NCBI GenBank assembly: GCA_021029095.1
Contig: JAJOHG010000546.1
Location: 1-14,671, forward strand
Direction of reading: 5' to 3'
Source: Phellopilus nigrolimitatus
Taxonomy: Eukaryota > Basidiomycota > Agaricomycetes > Hymenochaetales > Hymenochaetaceae
DNA length: 14,671 nucleotides
The notes beneath the pieces are model-generated. The model saw only the letters and a list, made by a program, of their open reading frames with translations, was not told the DNA's origin and searched no databases. The position numbers and the translations under genes are program-made. Below are positions 10,401 to 14,671 of the stretch, one piece after another; positions within the stretch are counted from its first letter, which is position 1; each line of letters begins with the position of its first letter.

Positions 10401-12961
10401 GGTCTGCTTTGGGGAATGCATCGAATTCTATCTGCATATGTTTACGAAAAATGGTTCAGGTCGCGCAATTGGTCGGTTATATTTCAGAACATGCCGCATA
10501 CCACCACGGCGAGCAAAGCTTGACGATGACCATCGTCAATCTCGCGCAAGACTACGTCGGGAGCAACAACATGAATTTGCTACTCCCGAACGGTCAGTAT
10601 GGTACCCGCGACGTGGGTGGCAAGGACCATGCGTCGGCCCGTTACATTTTCACAGAGCCAGCGCCAATCTCACGAGCGATCTTTCACCCAAATGATGATG
10701 CCTTGCTCAAAACACAGAAGGAAGATGGCCAGCTGATTGAGCCAGAGTGGTACATGCCTGTGCTTCCGCTCATATTGATCAATGGCGCGGAAGGCATTGG
10801 TACAGGCGAGTATAAAGGTTATTAATTTATATTATTTTTCATTACAATTACCCAATAGGTTGGAGTACGAACATCCCTTCGTACAATCCTGTTGACATCG
10901 TTGAGAACATAAGGCGCTTGATGAAGGGCGAGGAGCAAGTGGCGATGCTCCCGTGGTGGCGTGGCTTCAATGGTTTGGTCAAAAGAACCGGCGATAACAA
11001 GTTCGAGGTCACGGGCGCTGTGAAGAAGCTGAATGATACCACTGTGGAGATCACTGAATTACCTATTCACAAATGGACGCAGACATTCAAGGCTGAACTT
11101 GAGGCCCTGTGTGGGGAGAAGGGTGATGGTGCGGTCAAGGTATGTACATCGTTTTCTGTTACTGTCGTTTCGTATGCTGAATAACGTTATCTGCAGGATT
11201 ACAAAGAACATCATGACAATCGCAATGTTCATTTTGTAGTGACCATGGGTGCCAAGGAACTTGAGAAGGCTGAGGCACAAGGTCTGGAGGAGTTCTTCAA
11301 AATGACGTCAAAAATCAGCACGAACAACATGATTTGCTTTGATTTCGAGGGCAAAATTAAAAAGTACAGCTCCCCTGAAGAAATTATAGAAGACTTTTAT
11401 CCCCTTCGACTGGCGTATTACCAAAAGCGAAAGGTAGATACATGGCGCAATGGTTCGGTTGATACTTCATATTAATGATACTGTCACAGGATTTCCTCGC
11501 GAATGAACTTCAGTTAGAGCATGAAAGGTTGACCAACCAGGCTCGTTTCATCCAGCAAATCGTCAAGAAGGAACTTGTCGTCTCGAATCGAAAGAAGGCA
11601 GACATCGTCGCGGAGTTGCGCAAGAAAGGTTACAGGCCATTCCCTAAGGTTGCTAAGGCCAAGGCGGCGGGGGAGACGGAAGATGCACTTGAGGTTGAGG
11701 CAGAGGAGGAAGCGACTGGCGCCACCACAGACTTCGACTACCTGCTGGGCATGCCGATTTACAGCTTGACCCAAGAGAAGATCGAAAAACTCCTAGAGCA
11801 GGGCCGCATCAAAGAGAAAGAGCTCATGGACTTGCTCGAGCTTTCTCCTTCGCAGATATGGAACACGGATTTGGACGACTTCCTGGCTCAGTGGGAGGTG
11901 CGTAATATTTTTCTTGCTTTTATCATGAAGAATTTAATAAGGTTTACCTGAATGTTCCAGAAAGTATGCAAGGAATGGGACGAGGCTGGCATCAAGGACT
12001 CTTCCGGAAAACCCGTGAAGAGGAAGCAGGCGACTTTGAAGACGCGCAAGTCCCTATCAGGACCGTTCAAGAAGAAGAAAGGTGGCGAGGATGATTCGGG
12101 CGATGACTTCATGCCGACGAAAACAGCGGCGAAGGTTGCTCCGAAGAAGCTTGAAGCAACCGAAAGAAAGGTATCCCGCTCCAAGCCTGTAGTCAAGAAA
12201 TTCGAATCGGACGATGAGGACGACGACCTATATGTCAAGCCCGCTCCTTCGAAGCCTGCTGCGAGAAAGGCAGAGGCGACGGAGCGAAAGGTTTCCCGCT
12301 CGAAGCCTGTAGTCAGGAAGGACGTTTCAGATGATGATGACGATGATTATGTCAAGCTTGCAGCTACGAGTGGGAAGGCCACAAAGGAAGAGTCTGACTG
12401 TGACGCGGTCCCGAAGGCCCCGCCAAAAAAGAGGGCGGCCCCTGTTGCCAAGGCAGAGGCGGATCCGGACGTGGATGTCATTCAAGCTGCCACAAAGGGC
12501 AAGGGCAAAGCGAAAGCTGCTCCTAAGCGGAAGAGGTACGTTTACAATTTCTTGGCGGTTGGCAAAATCTCAGTATTCTTTGCAGTCCGGCGTCTGACGA
12601 GGAATCGGAGGATGACATGGCGTTAAAGCCCGCGAAGAAGAAAGCTCAAATATCTCTTACGGACTTTTTCAACAAAGGGAAACAAAAAGATGACGAACCA
12701 AAGGCGAAACCCCCGACACCGAGTAAGATCACAGGAATGAAACCGAAGAAGGCCGCTCCCGCGAAAAAAGCGCCAGGGAAGAAGGTGATAGAGAGCGAGA
12801 ACGAAGATGACAACGAGTCGGGGATGGAGGTCGACCCTCCTGCCGCAAAACGCGCTGAGGTGTCGAAGCGGACCGCAAGGGCAGCGCCTAAGAAGTACAT
12901 CGAATTGTCGGACGATGACGATGATGGAAGAGAAGACGATACATTCGAGATTTCTGACTGA
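7476..12961 (+). CDS. TOP2: DNA topoisomerase II (16 exons, 1554 aa)
   Basis: Nuclear type IIA topoisomerase: it passes one duplex through a double-strand break using ATP, to decatenate and relax chromosomes. Exons: 7476-7568, 7624-7872, 7927-8109, 8165-9101, 9155-9248, 9299-9614, 9677-9790, 9844-9948, 9999-10163, 10216-10401, 10460-10805, 10859-11139, 11197-11433, 11490-11897, 11961-12535, 12586-12961. An acidic then Lys/Ala/Pro-rich tail spans about 1-105. The GHKL ATPase has E166 in EILVNAADN, the ATP loop GGRNGYGAK 239-247 and QTK 462-464. TOPRIM has EGDSA 546-550, PLRGK 570-574 and metal-binding D623/D625/D627. The cleavage domain has R875 and catalytic Y876, and GIGTGW 926-931. The C-gate region ends near 1238. 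A Lys/Asp/Glu-rich tail, 1239-1554, has an NLS-like PKRKR near 1425-1429, a PIP motif 1451-1458 and an acidic end. The ATG at 7476 has a good context (ACG before it). Length is in the eukaryotic Top2 range, and all catalytic residues are intact. Confidence 0.96.
9954..9977 (+). repeat. 9-bp tandem repeat inside TOP2 intron 8
   Basis: TCGTCAATT occurs twice in a row (9954-9962, 9963-9971), followed by TCGTCA at 9972-9977. The repeat fills the 5' half of the 50-bp intron 9949-9998, just before an ideal branch point, TACTAAC. It is a small slippage repeat that stays within the intron, so it has no coding effect. Confidence 0.7.
10806..10858 (+). other. TOP2: Probable GC-AG intron in TOP2 (intron 11)
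   Basis: To encode the conserved GIGTGWS motif, exon 11 must end at 10805 and exon 12 start at 10859, after CCCAATAG. The implied donor is GCGAGT preceded by CAG, a good GC-type donor, and gives a 53-bp intron, normal for this gene. The only GT alternative in frame, GTTATT at 10818, would give a 41-bp intron, shorter than any other here, and would add four residues inside the motif. Confidence 0.75.
12153..12362 (+). repeat. TOP2: 120-bp tandem duplication in the TOP2 C-terminal tail
   Basis: Two units start at 12153 (E1303) and 12273 (E1343), exactly 120 bp or 40 codons apart. Both begin EATERKVSRSKPVV, followed by a basic residue and Lys, then an acidic run and YVK. The second unit has one residue fewer in the acidic run. 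Third-position differences between the copies show the duplication is not recent. The repeat is a basic/Ser segment followed by an acidic patch, typical of disordered Top2 tails. Confidence 0.85.
12647..12670 (+). other. TOP2: PIP-box-like motif in the TOP2 tail
   Basis: Codons 1451-1458 read QISLTDFF, an exact match to the PCNA-binding consensus Q-x-x-(hydrophobic)-x-x-aromatic-aromatic. The motif is flanked by basic residues (AKKKA before; Lys at 1460 and 1462 after) in an otherwise disordered, charged tail, which is the usual setting for functional PIP boxes. Binding to PCNA is inferred, not shown. Confidence 0.6.
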
Positions 12962-13467
12962 TTCCTCCATGTTTTCGATGCATTTCTTTTCTTTTTATGT
13001 ATTCCCTACTGCTGTAATTGTATTGTCATCTGACGAGGCAAGGAAGTAAGACCATTTTTTAATTATGTTCGAATTTCCGGGACGGGCACTGTAATCAGCC
13101 ATGACCGTGAGAATGATTTTTGCCTGGGTCCACCGCGACAACGGTCTTTCACTAGTACCTGCCGACAACGAAGGTGTTCGCGCTGTCTGAGCTTTAGGCG
13201 TGTCGCTGTCGCTCGGGAAAAACTTCAGAGGGTCGTCGACGCGTTGAGGCTTATCGTCCTTCGCTTCCAGCGTTCTTCCTATCGTCTTCACTGGCAGTTC
13301 GGCTCGGCAGTGCTCAGCTTGACCTACCTTTCCTCCCGATCCTCTCGACCCCTCGACCCCTCGACCCCTCGACCCCTCGGCTCCTATACCCCGGTCGCGT
13401 TTCTCACCTCTGACCGTCTGATTTTAACTAGATTATATTTTCATCGAGGTTCTACTGCAACCGTGCA
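12962..13467. other. Spacer between TOP2 and the downstream gene
   Basis: This 506-bp stretch should contain the TOP2 3'UTR (T-rich from about 12970, with TGTAATTGTATTGT around 13010-13025) and the promoter and 5' leader of the next gene. The leader is pyrimidine-rich and holds the four-copy TCGACCCC repeat. A minus-strand open frame covers 12995-13291, but it has no upstream ATG and no recognisable domain, so I do not call it a gene. Confidence 0.5.
13345..13376 (+). repeat. Four perfect tandem copies of an 8-bp unit (TCGACCCC)
   Basis: TCGACCCC occurs four times without a mismatch, at 13345, 13353, 13361 and 13369, then decays to TCGG. It lies 92-123 bp before the ATG of the downstream gene, in its probable leader or core promoter. 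Copy number of such short perfect repeats often differs between strains. Confidence 0.85.
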
Positions 13468-14671
13468 ATGGCTACACAACATCGCCAACAGCCTTCACGG
13501 CTCTTCATCCCACCCATGCTGAATCCCCAGCTGGCAAACTCATTAAACACTCGGTCGATGTACTCGCCAGCTCTTCCAACTGCTAGCCAACCAGGCTTTC
13601 CTCCCCTTCATTCGGCCCACCCATTCAATCCAGGCTTTTCTCTCCAGACGCCTATGCAGACGTCGTTCTTCCCCCCGCCGTCCGCTGCCCCTGTGCGTCC
13701 CATGCTACCTGGTCACCGACCCAGCGCAAGTATGGCACATTTCGGCGCGCCAAGCATGCACCCGCCGGGTCCAATGACACCTGTCGGTCAAAGTTTTTCC
13801 CCCATGATGCACGGTGGTCCAGGCATGCCTCCGTCACATCCATTTGTTCCGAAAAGCAGGAGAACACCGAGTATGATTGGCGGCCCTCCAAAAGCTATGC
13901 TGGGCGGACCGAATCGTAAAGTCAGCCCTCTCCCACCGACTGCTGTCGCTTTTCAAGAGAAGCTGAAGTCAAAGAGGGTCATCGTGAGGCTTCCACTTGA
14001 GACAGAGGCAGATAAAGAATTTGGAGACGCGTCGAGGAGGTCGCTTTGGTCACGAAGGCCCGTTGCGGCCTCAGATATCGAACTGAAGCCAGACTTGCCA
14101 CCTCCAGAAACTAACTCGGTGGATATGCATCCAGAAGAAAGCTTTCAGAAGTATTTTCCTCCAACAGTCGATGTATTCCTGCCAGGCAAGGTTCGTATAT
14201 CATTCGTATTGTAGAATTTTGCTCTTGCTTGGGGCTAATTGTGCTCATTCATGTTCCATTCTAGGGTGCATGGGATGATATGAAGCAGCGTGAGATAGAT
14301 GAGAAACTGGAAAGACTTGGAATAGAGCGGAGGTCGTCAGATTTTGGTACATCAGAGTTATTCGGTCCTCGTGGTCGTGCTGCCTCGGTATGTTTTAAAA
14401 ATGTAAAATGCTCGTATACGACGCGCTAATGAACGCGTTCACCAGATATCATCACCCGCTGATCCCGCATTGCTGATGTTCAAACTCAACAAGTTACACC
14501 GGCAACAGAGTGCAACCAATTCCCTTTCTACCTCCCCTCAGCCCTTTTCTTCGACATCTCCCAATCTCCAAGCACCTCATATGACAGCTCACGGCCACAG
14601 CATGTCTCTTGCTCAGGCACCTGTGTTCAAACCATCGGTGCACAATGTATTTGAGCCCTTGAATGGAGCTG
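13468..14671 (+). CDS. Pro/Met/Ser-rich protein of unknown function (5' part, runs off window)
   Basis: I do not recognise this gene. Three exons are visible: 13468-14190, 14265-14387 and 14446 to the window end, giving 357 codons with no stop. The ATG follows GCA and has G at +4, a fair context. Residues 1-160 are low complexity, rich in Pro, Met, Gly, Ser and Phe, with no signal peptide or membrane segment. More ordered, charged sequence follows at about 161-282, including a basic stretch near 164-172, FLPGKGAWDD near 236-245 and a short helix-like charged run (MKQREIDEKLERLG) from about 246. Exon 3 returns to Ser/Pro/Gln-rich sequence. The composition suggests an intracellular, largely disordered regulatory or RNA-associated protein, but that is only inference. 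Introns are 74 bp (donor GTTCGT) and 58 bp (donor GTATGT). Confidence 0.75.

Noticed and set aside
12995..13291. Minus-strand open frame of 98 codons between TOP2 and the third gene
   Set aside because: It starts at GTG, its only internal ATG is late, it overlaps the probable leader of the + strand gene, and no domain is recognisable. The frame stays open upstream only because the 8-bp repeat has no stops.

Overview
This window looks like nuclear DNA of a filamentous basidiomycete, most likely an Agaricomycete. The clues are many very short introns (mostly 50-63 bp) with GTNNGT-type donors and CTAAC-like branch points, small exons, short intergenic spacers, and two conserved eukaryotic genes that could be assembled exon by exon. 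The taxonomic placement is inference from gene structure, not from a database match. All three genes lie on the + strand.

Layout. 1-1722: AT-rich spacer with a perfect 10-bp inverted repeat, a GCATGGC-rich tandem repeat, and, next to the first gene, a CACGTG box and two tiny upstream ORFs. 1723-5219: GCN20/ABCF3-type ABC-F ATPase, 23 exons, 721 codons, complete. 5220-7475: about 2.2 kb with no gene I can support; its last 120 bp hold an ACGCG cluster inside an inverted repeat. 7476-12961: DNA topoisomerase II (TOP2), 16 exons, 1554 codons, complete. 12962-13467: spacer and leader with four perfect copies of TCGACCCC. 13468 to the window end: 5' part of an unrecognised Pro/Met/Ser-rich protein gene, three exons visible.

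The genes are unrelated housekeeping functions (control of the eIF2alpha kinase pathway, and DNA decatenation) and show no sign of being a cluster. No mobile element, CRISPR array, rRNA or tRNA was found. I found no new gene system. The observations most worth checking are in gene structure and regulation: two symmetric micro-exons (9 and 21 nt) in GCN20 that carry catalytic ATPase residues and could be skipped in frame; a probable GC-AG intron in TOP2 with a competing in-frame GT donor 12 nt away; a consensus PCNA-binding (PIP) motif, an exact 120-bp tandem duplication and a SUMO-interaction-like motif in the TOP2 tail; upstream ORFs before GCN20; and an ACGCG cluster before TOP2. Exon structures were derived by hand from reading frame, GT/AG sites and remembered family motifs, without transcript data.
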